The translations under genes were made by a program, and so were the position numbers. A stretch of DNA of 64,000 nucleotides from Nocardiopsis sp. NRRL B-16309 (GTDB lineage Bacteria; Actinomycetota; Actinomycetes; Streptosporangiales; Streptosporangiaceae), in contig NZ_LGEC01000063.1 of assembly GCF_001279585.1 (NCBI RefSeq), forward strand, positions 32,640 to 96,639, given 5' to 3'. Positions 52,717 through 60,460 of the stretch are shown here, one piece after another. The notes below the pieces were generated by a model that had not been told where the DNA came from, ran no database searches, and saw only the letters and a list, made by a program, of their open reading frames with translations. The first letter of the stretch is position 1. Every line of letters starts with the position of its first letter.

Positions 52717-53820
52717 ATGAAGCCGACACTCACCGCCAAGACCGCCCGACTCCTGCGATCGACCACGCAGCGGCTCGTCGCGGTGCTCCGGCGCAAGGTG
52801 TTGTTCCGCTACCGCCTCGTCCTCATCACGCTGGTCACCCTCGCCGTGGGCGTCGGCATCGGCGCCGTGTGGGGCCCCAGCGGCTGGTTCCCGCCCAGCT
52901 CCACCATCCTCACCGTGCTGGCCGGCGGCCTTCTGCTCAAGCGCAAGAGCCTGGCGGCCCTGCTGGGCGTGGTCGCGGCGGTCCTGCTGTTCGTCGCCTA
53001 CATGCTCGACTTCGGCCAGGTCGGCCCCGGACTGCTGGTCACCATCGGGGTGACCGCGGTGCTGTCCTACCTGTTGTCCGGGGTGCGCGAACGCCTCGGA
53101 GTCCAGGGGCTGAGCGGCGAGATGATGCTGCTCGACCTGCGCGACCGCCTGCGCCACCAGGGCCGGCTGCCGGAACTGCCCCAGGGCTGGGGCCGTACCG
53201 CGGTCCTGCGCCAGGCGGGCGGATCGTCCTTCGGCGGCGACTTCGTCGTGTCCATCCGGCGCGAGAACCAGCTGGACGTGGCCGTGGTGGACGTCTCGGG
53301 CAAGGGCGTGGACGCCGGGACCCGGGCCCTGCTGCTGTCGGGCGCGTTCAGCGGTCTCATCGGCGCCGTTCCCGCACGCGACTTCCTCGCGCACTGCAAC
53401 GACTACCTCATGCGCAACAGCGGCGGTGAGGGCTTCGTCACGGCCGTCCACCTCTGCGTGGACCTGGACTCCGGCGCGTACGAGATCGCCTCGGCCGGCC
53501 ACCCGCCCGCGCTGCACTACGACAGCGGCGCCGGCCAGTGGGCCACGAGCGAGGCCAAGGGCGTCGTGCTCGGCGTCATCCCGGAGATGACCTACACCTC
53601 CGTCCAGGGCAAGCTGCGGCCCGGCGACGCGATCCTGCTCTGCACCGACGGCCTCATCGAGACCCCGGGCGAGGACCTCGACGCCGGGATCGACCGCCTC
53701 CTGGGCGCCGCGGACACCATGGTCACCCACGGGTTCACCAGCGGCGCGGGCGCGGTGGTCGACACCCTGAGCAAGGACAAGAACGACGACTGCGCGCTCG
53801 TCGTCCTGTGGCGGGACTGA
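52717..53820 (+). CDS. Membrane PP2C/SpoIIE-type Ser/Thr phosphatase
   Basis: 367 residues. Basic N-terminus, then four or so hydrophobic segments (about 34-125), then a SpoIIE/RsbU-type PP2C domain (about 140-367) with metal aspartates in SSFGGDFVV, VVDVSGKGVDA, LCTDGLIE and KNDDCALVVLW. Such phosphatases act on phosphorylated anti-sigma-factor antagonists or on kinase substrates; no anti-sigma pair is adjacent, but two membrane kinases are encoded elsewhere in the window. ATG 52717. The upstream nested palindromes suggest dedicated control. Confidence 0.9.
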   Translation: MKPTLTAKTARLLRSTTQRLVAVLRRKVLFRYRLVLITLVTLAVGVGIGAVWGPSGWFPPSSTILTVLAGGLLLKRKSLAALLGVVAAVLLFVAYMLDFGQVGPGLLVTIGVTAVLSYLLSGVRERLGVQGLSGEMMLLDLRDRLRHQGRLPELPQGWGRTAVLRQAGGSSFGGDFVVSIRRENQLDVAVVDVSGKGVDAGTRALLLSGAFSGLIGAVPARDFLAHCNDYLMRNSGGEGFVTAVHLCVDLDSGAYEIASAGHPPALHYDSGAGQWATSEAKGVVLGVIPEMTYTSVQGKLRPGDAILLCTDGLIETPGEDLDAGIDRLLGAADTMVTHGFTSGAGAVVDTLSKDKNDDCALVVLWRD

Positions 53821-54129
53821 CCGGGGCCACCCGGGCGGCGCCCGGCGTTCACTCCATGGACGGCGCCACGCGGCCCCTGCGTGGGCCCGCGCGCCGGCGG
53901 TGGCGATAGGGTCGACGTGTTCCCCGGCCCCAGCACGGCGGATTCGGCCGTGCACCGTCCCCGGTTCGCCGTGCCCCCCGTTCGCCCCCCGGACCGACGC
54001 ACGTACGGCTCACCACACCAGCGGCGACGGGGCCGACCCCGGACCGCGTCGAGGTCCGGTCCTTCCAGGATGTCGCGGTTCGGTGGGCGCGTGCCCGCCG
54101 AACCCTGGAGACGCGAGGGGGTGCTTCGC
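53821..54129 (+). other. Spacer before mgtE
   Basis: 309 bases without a gene. No M-box riboswitch can be recognised. The last 15 bases give the ribosome site GAGGGGG before ATG 54130. Confidence 0.4.
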
Positions 54130-55473
54130 ATGTCAGACGGCGAGCGCGCTGAAGAACTCATCGATCTGGTCGAGCAGAACGATCTGACCGGAATCCGGCT
54201 CTGGTTGGCCGAGCACAGACCCCACGAGATCGCCGACGAGCTCTCCCGCATGACCGACCGTTCGGTCATGGTCCCCTTCCGGCTCCTGGACAAGGACCGT
54301 GAACTGGAGGTCTTCGAGGAACTCGACTCGGCCCTGCAACAGGCGATCCTGCTGGGTCTGCGCGACACCGCCTTCCACGAACTCCTGGAGGAGATGGACC
54401 CCGACGACCGGGCCCGTCTCCTGGGCGAGGCCCCCGCGAAGATCGCCACGCGGGCGCTGGCCGGACTGAGCCCCGCCGAACGCAAGATGACTGCCGCCCT
54501 CCTCGGCTACCCCGAGGACTCGGTCGGCCGCTACATGACGCCGGAGACGGTCATCCTGCACCGGGACCTCACGGTCGGCCGCGCCCTGGAGGTCGTCCGG
54601 GCCAGGGGAGCCGACGCCGAGACCATCTACACGCTGCCGGTGGTCAGCGACGGCCGCCGCCTCATGGGCACCATCACCCTCAGCGACCTGGTCATCAGTG
54701 ACGACGAGGTGCTGTTGAAGGACCTCGTGGACGTCCTGGCCCCCCGCGTGCGGGCCACCGAGCCCGTCGAGGACGCCGCCCGCCTCATCCAGGAGGCCAA
54801 CCTGGTCTCCCTGCCGGTGGTGGACTCGGAGGAGCGCTTCGTGGGGGTCTTCACGTTCGACGACGCCCTGGAGGTCATCGAGGCGGCCGACTCCGAGGAC
54901 ATGGCCCGCCAGTCCGGTGCCAGTCCGGTCGGCGAGCACTACGTGTCCGTCAGCGTGCTGCGGCTGGTGGGGGCGCGCTCGGTGTGGCTGATGCTGCTCA
55001 TCGTCGCGGCCACGCTGACGGTCAACGTCATGCAGGTCTACGAGGCCACCCTGGAGGAGGTCACGGCGCTGGCGCTGTTCGTGCCGATGCTCGTGGGCAC
55101 CGGCGGCAACGTCGGCGCGCAGTCGGCGACGGCGATCGTGCGCGCCCTGGCCGTCGGCGAGGTCCGCGTGCGCGACCTGCCCTCGGTCATCTGGAAGGAG
55201 GGCCGGGTCGGGCTGCTCCTGGGCGTGATGCTGGCGGGCATCGCCCTGACCATCGGTGTCCTGCTGGTCGGCCTCGACATCGGCCTGGTGGTGGCGTGCT
55301 CGGTGATCGCCATCTGTACCTGGGCGGCGATCATCGGCTCGTCCATGCCCCTGCTCGCCCGCAAGGTGGGGGTGGACCCGGCGGTGGTGTCCTCCCCGAT
55401 GGTGGCGACCCTGGTGGACGCCACGGGGCTGCTGATCTACTTCTCGATCGCGCGGCTGGTCCTCGGGATCTGA
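54130..55473 (+). CDS. mgtE: Magnesium transporter MgtE
   Basis: 447 residues in the MgtE order: N-domain (1-125; LLEEMDPDDRARLLGEAP), two CBS domains (about 135-255; TLPVVSDGRRLMGTITLSDL and SLPVVDSEERFVGVFTFDDAL), plug helix and five membrane helices with the pore signature PMLVGTGGNVGAQSAT. It is a Mg2+-gated channel, closed by Mg2+ binding to the N and CBS domains. ATG 54130 has GAGGGGG at correct spacing; GTG 54121 is too close to it. Confidence 0.95.
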   Translation: MSDGERAEELIDLVEQNDLTGIRLWLAEHRPHEIADELSRMTDRSVMVPFRLLDKDRELEVFEELDSALQQAILLGLRDTAFHELLEEMDPDDRARLLGEAPAKIATRALAGLSPAERKMTAALLGYPEDSVGRYMTPETVILHRDLTVGRALEVVRARGADAETIYTLPVVSDGRRLMGTITLSDLVISDDEVLLKDLVDVLAPRVRATEPVEDAARLIQEANLVSLPVVDSEERFVGVFTFDDALEVIEAADSEDMARQSGASPVGEHYVSVSVLRLVGARSVWLMLLIVAATLTVNVMQVYEATLEEVTALALFVPMLVGTGGNVGAQSATAIVRALAVGEVRVRDLPSVIWKEGRVGLLLGVMLAGIALTIGVLLVGLDIGLVVACSVIAICTWAAIIGSSMPLLARKVGVDPAVVSSPMVATLVDATGLLIYFSIARLVLGI

Positions 55474-55579
55474 CCGCGGGGCCGCGCGGACCGGGCCCCG
55501 ATACGGCGTTTCCGGCATGAACGTGCGGTGGGACGGGTATCGGGGGAGAACAGGTCAGGATGGATCTGAGGGGGGTTCC

Positions 55580-55780
55580 ATGTCCGGTACCGGAGACGCG
55601 TTCAACAGGATCAAGAAGGCGGTCGACGACAACGCCGACAAGGTCCAGGGCGCAGTCGGCAAGGCCGCCGAGGCCGCGAAGAAGGCCACGGGCGGCGCCC
55701 ACGACGACAAGATCGACAAGGGAGCCGGAGCCGCGACGGAGTACCTGCGCAAGCGGGCCCAGGAGGACAAGAAGGAGTAG
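55580..55780 (+). CDS. Small MT0933-type antitoxin-like protein
   Basis: 66 residues, Lys/Ala/Asp-rich helix-former: NADKVQGAVGKAAEAAKKATGG followed by HDDKIDKGAGAATEYL, a pattern I recognise from the MT0933 (PF14013) family of Mycobacterium, annotated as antitoxins. No toxin gene is adjacent on either side, so an antitoxin role is unsupported here; a small stress or nucleoid-associated helical protein is as likely. ATG 55580 has GAGGGGGG upstream. It is followed by a good terminator. Confidence 0.75.
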   Translation: MSGTGDAFNRIKKAVDDNADKVQGAVGKAAEAAKKATGGAHDDKIDKGAGAATEYLRKRAQEDKKE

Positions 55781-55794
55781 TCGTACCTGACCTG

Positions 55795-55838
55795 TCGGGG
55801 ATCACCGCCGAGGCCACGGCCCGGCCGGTGGTCCCCGA
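55795..55838 (+). terminator. Terminator after the MT0933-type gene
   Basis: TCGGGGA (55795-55801) pairs with TCCCCGA (55832-55838); CACCG with CGGTG inside. Followed by TTCTTGT, one of the few near T-runs in the window. Confidence 0.8.
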
Positions 55839-55894
55839 TTCTTGTGCGGGGGCGCGGACCCGCTGGTCAGAGCGTTTCCGGCGAAAGCTAACCT

Positions 55895-55913
55895 TGAGGT
55901 AAGGCGTACCTTA
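55895..55913 (+). promoter_or_regulatory. Iron box (IdeR/DmdR-type) overlapping the promoter of the [2Fe-2S] gene
   Basis: TGAGGTAAGGCGTACCTTA agrees with the actinobacterial iron-repressor box TTAGGTTAGGCTAACCTAA at 14 of 19 positions and keeps every paired base of the TnAGGTnAGGCnnACCTnA pattern. It includes TACCTT (55907-55912), a good -10, eight bases before ATG 55921. Metal-loaded repressor should shut the gene off when iron is plentiful. Confidence 0.75.
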
Positions 55914-55920
55914 TGTGTGG

Positions 55921-56580
55921 ATGGGGGTGGGTGTGAACGCAGTCGACGGGCGCCCGTGCCAGCTGACCGTCTGCCGTGGCTGTTGCTGCGGGACCAGGAA
56001 GAAGGTCCCCGGCGTCGACCACAAGGCCCAACTCGCCCGCCTGAGCGCCATCGACGACCACTCGGGCCGCACCGTCCCCGTCCGCACCAGCAAGTGCCTG
56101 GGCATCTGCTTCGAGTCGAACGTGGTCGTGGTCCAGCCCTCCCAGGAGGGCCGGGCGGCGGGCGGCCGCCCGGTCTGGCTCGGCCGGGTCACCGAGGACA
56201 AGCTGGTCGAGGCCATCGACGACTGGATCTTCGAGGGCGGGCCCGGCCTGGCCCCGCTGCCCGCCGTGCTGGCCGACCACATCACGTCCAAGGACGCCAA
56301 GAAGCCGAAGAAGCGCAAGAAGCCCAAGCACTCCAAGTCCGCGAAGAAGGAGCGGCGCAAGGAGCGCGAGAAGGCCGAGCGCAAGGCCGCCGGGAAGGCC
56401 GCGAAGCAGGCGGGCGAGGCCGGGCCGGGCCCGAAGGCGGACCGGAAGGCGGAGAAGGACAAGCTCGGCAAGAAGGACAAGAAGCGTAAGAAGGACAAGG
56501 CCAAGGGCAAGACGGAGAAGGCCGCGTCGGGGAAGGGCAAGAAGGGCAAGAAGGGCAAGAAGAAGTCCGGCAAGAAGTAG
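55921..56580 (+). CDS. [2Fe-2S] thioredoxin-like ferredoxin domain protein with poly-lysine tail
   Basis: 219 residues from ATG 55921 (GTG 55933 would give 215 with a G-rich ribosome site). Residues 15-115 are a thioredoxin-like [2Fe-2S] ferredoxin domain with ligands in CRGCCCGTRKK and SKCLGICFES. Residues 122-219 are a tail in which nearly every second residue is Lys (KKPKKRKKPKHSKSAKKERR onward), resembling histone-H1-like or nucleoid-binding tails. An iron box covers its promoter. Plausible roles are iron-scarcity electron transfer (for instance siderophore-iron reduction) or an iron-responsive nucleic-acid-bound protein; neither is shown. Confidence 0.85.
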   Translation: MGVGVNAVDGRPCQLTVCRGCCCGTRKKVPGVDHKAQLARLSAIDDHSGRTVPVRTSKCLGICFESNVVVVQPSQEGRAAGGRPVWLGRVTEDKLVEAIDDWIFEGGPGLAPLPAVLADHITSKDAKKPKKRKKPKHSKSAKKERRKEREKAERKAAGKAAKQAGEAGPGPKADRKAEKDKLGKKDKKRKKDKAKGKTEKAASGKGKKGKKGKKKSGKK

Positions 56581-56725
56581 GGACGGCAGCTCGCGCCGCC
56601 CCCTCGCCCTGTCCGGCCCGGGCCCGGCCGTCCGCCCTCGGCGGCCCGCACGCCCGGACGGCGCTTCGAGTCGGCGCGGGTGGCCGCCAGGCCGCGCGCG
56701 GCGCGGACGAGGCGGCCGATCCCGG

Positions 56726-58606
56726 TCACGACTCGTGCGCCCCCTCGCGCCGCTGCGGTGCGAACTGGGTCCGGTACAGCGCCGTGTAGAGCCCGCCGCG
56801 CGTCAGCAGTTGGTCGTGCGTGCCCCGTTCGAGGACGCGGCCGTCCTCCAGCACCAGGATCTGGTCGGCCTCGCGCACGGTGGCCAGCCGGTGGGCGATG
56901 ACCAGTGACGTGCGCCCCTCCAGAGCCGCGGCCAGGGCCTCCTGCACCGCCGCCTCCGACTCCGAGTCCAGGTGCGCGGTCGCCTCGTCCAGCACCACGA
57001 CCGACGGGGCCTTCAGCAGCAGCCGGGCGATGGCCAGCCGCTGCTTCTCGCCGCCGGACAGGCGGTAGCCGCGGTCGCCGACCATCGTGTCCAGGCCGTC
57101 GGGCAGCCGCTCCAGGAGCGGGCCCAGGCGGGCCATCCGCAGGACCTCCTCCATCTCGGCGTCGGTGGCGTCCGGCCGCGCGTAGCGCAGGTTCGCGCCC
57201 ACGGTGTCGTGGAAGAGCTGGGCGTCCTGCGTCACCACGCCGACCCGGTCGCGCAGGGAGTCCCCGGTGGCCTCGCGCAGGTCGATCCCGCCGACGCTCA
57301 CCGTGCCGTCCGTGGGGTCGTACAGCCGCGACACCAGGTGGGTCAGTGTGGTCTTGCCCGCTCCGGACGGACCCACGAGCGCCACCATGGTGCCGGGCTC
57401 GGCGGTGAAGTCCACCCCGCTCAGGACCTGGGTGTCGTCGTCCGTCTGCGCCTGCGGGGTCAGTTCGAGCGAGGCGACCGACGCCTCCCCGGTGCCCGGG
57501 TAGCGGAACGACACGTGGTCGAAGCGTACGCTCAGCGGGCCGTCCGGCAGGGGGCGTGCGTTCGGGCTCTCCCTGATCCGCGGCTCCAGGTCCAGGACCT
57601 CGAAGACCCGGTCGAAGGAGACCAGCGCGGTCATGATCTCCACGTGCACGTTGGAGAGCGTGGTCACCGGGCCGTACAGCCGGGCCAGGAGCGTGGTGAG
57701 CGCCACGAGCGTGCCGACCTCGAAGGCGCCGCCGATCGCCAGCAGGCCGCCGACGCCGTAGACCATCGCCATCGCCAGGGCGGTGATGAGGCCGAGCAGG
57801 GAGAACAGCAGGGATCCGTAGACCGCCTGGCGCACGCCCAGGTCGCGCACGCGGCCGGCCCGCCGCGCGAACGCCTCGGACTCCTCCGCGGGGCGGCCGT
57901 AGAGCTTGACCAGCATCGCGCCGCCGACGTTGAAGCGCTCGGTCATCAGCGAGCTCATGTCGGCGTTGTTGTCCATGGACGCGCGCGAGATGTGCGCGAG
58001 CCTGCGGCCGATCAGCTTGGCGGGGACGAGGAAGAGCGGGACCAGGGCCAGCGCGATCAGGGTGACCTGCCACGACAGCGCGAGCATGGTGATGATCACC
58101 GCGGTGGCGCTGATGAGGTTGGAGACCACCGACTGCAGGACGGACGTGATCGCCCGCTGGGCGCCCACGACGTCGGTGTTGAGCCGACTGATCAGGGAAC
58201 CGGTCTGGGTGCGGGTGAAGAAGGACAGCGGCATGCGCTGGACGTGCGTGAACACCTGCGTGCGCAGGAGGTAGATGACGCCTTCGCCGATCCGTGCCGA
58301 GAGCCACCGGCTGAGCAGGGACAGCACGCCCTCCAGCACCGCGAGCCCCGCCGCCGCCACGGCCAGCCACACGACCAGGGACGCGTTCCCGGTGAGGATG
58401 CCGCGGTCGATGATGGTCTTGAGCAGCAGGGGGTTGGCGACCACGATCGCCGAGCTGAACGCCGTCACCACCAGGAACAGCAGGATCGTCCGCCAGTGGG
58501 GGTGGGCGTAGGAGATGATGCGGCGGGTGAGCCCGGGGGGCAGTGACTGCCCCTTGGCGCTCCCGTCGTTGACCAGGGCCCGGTAGGAGGGCCTGCCTGT
58601 CATCAT
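56726..58606 (-). CDS. ABC exporter, fused membrane and ATPase domains
   Basis: 626 residues, half-transporter of the MsbA/drug-exporter kind. Six membrane helices in about 40-330, then the ATPase domain (about 370-610) with Walker A VGPSGAGKTTL, Q-loop VTQDAQLFH, signature RLSGGEKQRLAIARLLL, Walker B VVVLDEATAHLD and H-loop IAHRLATV. It probably works as a homodimer. Cargo unknown; the position next to an iron-regulated gene is convergent, not co-transcribed. ATG 58606 (first of ATGATG) with GAGG upstream. Confidence 0.93.
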   Translation of the reverse strand: MMTGRPSYRALVNDGSAKGQSLPPGLTRRIISYAHPHWRTILLFLVVTAFSSAIVVANPLLLKTIIDRGILTGNASLVVWLAVAAAGLAVLEGVLSLLSRWLSARIGEGVIYLLRTQVFTHVQRMPLSFFTRTQTGSLISRLNTDVVGAQRAITSVLQSVVSNLISATAVIITMLALSWQVTLIALALVPLFLVPAKLIGRRLAHISRASMDNNADMSSLMTERFNVGGAMLVKLYGRPAEESEAFARRAGRVRDLGVRQAVYGSLLFSLLGLITALAMAMVYGVGGLLAIGGAFEVGTLVALTTLLARLYGPVTTLSNVHVEIMTALVSFDRVFEVLDLEPRIRESPNARPLPDGPLSVRFDHVSFRYPGTGEASVASLELTPQAQTDDDTQVLSGVDFTAEPGTMVALVGPSGAGKTTLTHLVSRLYDPTDGTVSVGGIDLREATGDSLRDRVGVVTQDAQLFHDTVGANLRYARPDATDAEMEEVLRMARLGPLLERLPDGLDTMVGDRGYRLSGGEKQRLAIARLLLKAPSVVVLDEATAHLDSESEAAVQEALAAALEGRTSLVIAHRLATVREADQILVLEDGRVLERGTHDQLLTRGGLYTALYRTQFAPQRREGAHES

Positions 58607-58754
58607 GGACGGCCTCGTTCTTCTCGCTCGTTCGCCACGCAAGAGGACAACACGGGTCCGTGCGCGCCGCTTCCCCGCGGGCGCCGCGGACCGGGGCGGG
58701 TGGGCTCCGGCCCGGCGCGGGCGCGGACGGGGGCCGGGCGGTCGTCGCGGGGCG

Positions 58755-59258
58755 CTACAAGGAGGTGGCGAGGCGGCCCAGCGCCGCGGTGGTGGAGCGC
58801 CCGGGAGTGAAGGGCAGTTCCCAGGCGCGCGCGCCGAGGGCGTCGGCTCCGCGGATCTTGGCCTGGGTGTAGCGGTCCCCGGCGGTGAAGGCCAGCGCGG
58901 CGGGCGCGAACGGGCGCAGGAGTTCGGCGTAGGCGGCCCAGTCGGCGACGGAGGGCGGCCCCTCGATGATGAAGGCGCCGCTGACGCAGGCCAGGGCGGC
59001 GATCGTCTCGGCGCGCTCCTCGGCCGGGTTGACCGGGCGGCCGGGCCCCTTCCAGGCACGCACGCGCTCGTCGGACTCGATCCCCACCACGACCGGCAGG
59101 CCGCGTTCGGCGATGGAGCGCAGGAACCGGACGTGTCCGACGTGCAGGACGTCGAAGACCCCGGTCACGATGACGGGCCGTTCGAGTGAGGACGGCCGCT
59201 CGAACCACTGTGCGCTCAGAGGGGTGACCACGTCGTCCGCCGCGTTGGTGTCCGTCAA
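58755..59258 (-). CDS. Cytidylyltransferase/adenylyltransferase-like nucleotidyltransferase
   Basis: 167 residues, HIGH-motif nucleotidyltransferase: GVFDVLHVGHVRFLRSIAERG is the nucleotide-binding HxGH region and TAGDRYTQAKIRGADALG the C-terminal part; the usual ISTTxI motif is replaced by GRSTTAALGRLA. Closest in style to the ADP-heptose (HldE C-terminal) and glycerol-3-phosphate cytidylyltransferases; the acceptor is unknown. The start is TTG 59258 (MTDTN); later GTG codons are possible since the ribosome site is weak. It precedes the ABC exporter gene on the same strand by 148 bases. Confidence 0.85.
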   Translation of the reverse strand: MTDTNAADDVVTPLSAQWFERPSSLERPVIVTGVFDVLHVGHVRFLRSIAERGLPVVVGIESDERVRAWKGPGRPVNPAEERAETIAALACVSGAFIIEGPPSVADWAAYAELLRPFAPAALAFTAGDRYTQAKIRGADALGARAWELPFTPGRSTTAALGRLATSL

Positions 59259-59485
59259 AGTAGCCCCGTTTCGACAAGCTCCAGGGTGCCCGCGTCCGGT
59301 CGCGCAGACGGGTCCACCCGCAAGGTCAACGTACCGGTTGGTACCGGCTATTCCACGGCCCGGGGGTGCGCGGGGCGTCGGCCCGACGGGGGAGCGGCGT
59401 GAGGTATGTCACCGGAAACGTGTCGTGGCCCCTGTGAGTCTCATCTCGGACGGATGGTTCCCGATGGCGGCGCTGGGAGAGACGG

Positions 59486-59749
59486 ATGAACTGGATGATC
59501 CTCGTTGAGCAGACGGAGAGGATGGGGCAGGAGAGCTTCTGGGTGCTGGGGGAGCGGCTGGGCCCGTTCAGCTCCCAGGAGGCGGCCAGGGAGCGTGCCG
59601 AGAGCGTGGCCCGTGAGCACGTCCCGGCGCATCCGTGGTCGGAGCGCGAGAGGGCGGTGTACCGGCTCACGCCGGACTCCTTCCTGGTGGACGTCGTCGG
59701 CCTGACCAAGAAGTTCCACTTCCGGGTCAGCGTCGCCGAGAAGCTCTGA
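59486..59749 (+). CDS. Conserved-looking small protein, 87 residues, function unknown
   Basis: ATG 59486 has GGGAGAGACGG upstream. The protein MNWMILVEQTERMG... is alpha/beta in pattern, with no membrane segment and no known motif; a central helix (SQEAARERAESVAREHV) is flanked by strands (SFWVLGERLGPF; RAVYRLTPDSFLVDVVG), which looks like a small sporulation- or SPOR-like fold, not a confident match. It is followed at once by a hairpin repeat array. Confidence 0.7.
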   Translation: MNWMILVEQTERMGQESFWVLGERLGPFSSQEAARERAESVAREHVPAHPWSERERAVYRLTPDSFLVDVVGLTKKFHFRVSVAEKL

Positions 59750-59754
59750 GGGGC

Positions 59755-59975
59755 GCGGAGGGGGTCGTCCCCGGGGGGGAACGGCGAAGCGAGCCGGTGT
59801 GACAGCACACGGTTCGCTTCGAGCGGGGCGGGGGTGTGGGGGTCGTCCCCCGGGGGGAAACGGCGAGGCGGGCCGGTGCGACTGCACACGGTTCGCTTCG
59901 AGCGGGCGGGGCGGGGGTGTCCCCCACAGAAACGGCGAAGCGAGCCGGTGCGACAGCACACGGCTCGCTTCGAGC
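59755..59975. repeat. Three tandem hairpin repeats next to tRNA-Gly
   Basis: The unit AACGGCGAAGCGAGCCGGTG begins at 59780, 59859 and 59931 (periods 79 and 72). Each copy contains GAAGCGA(G/A)CCGG-TGTG / CACACGG-TTCGCTTC arms that fold into a 14-15-bp stem with a 4-6-base loop. Between them lie runs of GGGGTCGTCCCCGGGGG. The last copy ends just before the 3' end of tRNA-Gly, so it would also be transcribed as the tRNA trailer and may serve as its terminator. Confidence 0.88.
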
Positions 59976-59977
59976 GG

Positions 59978-60048
59978 AGCGGGCGACGAGAATCGAACTC
60001 GCATGGCCAGCTTGGAAGGCTGGAGTTCTACCATTGAACTACGCCCGC
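59978..60048 (-). tRNA. tRNA-Gly (anticodon TCC)
   Basis: 71 nt on the minus strand. Acceptor arms GCGGGCG / CGCCCGC with discriminator T, D arm AGTTCAATGGTAGAAC, anticodon loop CTTCCAA (anticodon TCC), T arm with GAGTTCGATTCTC. CCA not encoded. The trailer runs into the hairpin array. Confidence 0.96.
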
Positions 60049-60153
60049 GTGGGCCCGGGAGCTTCGAGTTTCCTCTAGACTCGTGGGGCCGACGAGGACC
60101 AGAGTACAGTGTCCTGGCGGTGGTCGCACACTCGTGTGCGGCCTTTCCATGTA

Positions 60154-60228
60154 CGGGGTGTAGCGCAGCTTGGTTAGCGCGCATGCTTTGGGAGCATGAG
60201 GCCGCGGGTTCGAATCCCGCCACCCCGA
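60154..60228 (+). tRNA. tRNA-Pro (anticodon TGG)
   Basis: 75 nt on the plus strand. Acceptor arms CGGGGTG / CACCCCG with discriminator A, D arm around GCGCAGCTTGGTTAGCGC, anticodon loop TTTGGGA (anticodon TGG), T arm GCGGGTTCGAATCCCGC. CCA not encoded. Divergent from tRNA-Gly, 105 bases apart. Confidence 0.96.
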
Positions 60229-60460
60229 CGACAGCGAGCATCCGCGGCAGCGGCCTTTGGCCGTGCGCCGTGGCCCCCTGCGTATCTGCCCTAGACTTGG
60301 TGCGATCAGCAGGAAACTGTAAGTCCCAGCCCGTCGCAGGGCACCCCAGGTTGAACGTGGTCATCAGACTGGCCGGGGTGCGCGCGTGCATGCGCCGTTG
60401 TGTGTGGTGCGCCTGCGGGCCGACGCGGACACCAGCCGGCAAACCTAGGAGTACCGCCCC

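Noticed and set aside
53821..54129. Mg2+ riboswitch (M-box) before mgtE
   Set aside because: No M-box conserved stretches found; region is plain GC-rich spacer.
55580..55780. Toxin-antitoxin module
   Set aside because: Only the MT0933-like helix protein is present; neighbours are mgtE and an Fe-S protein, no toxin gene.
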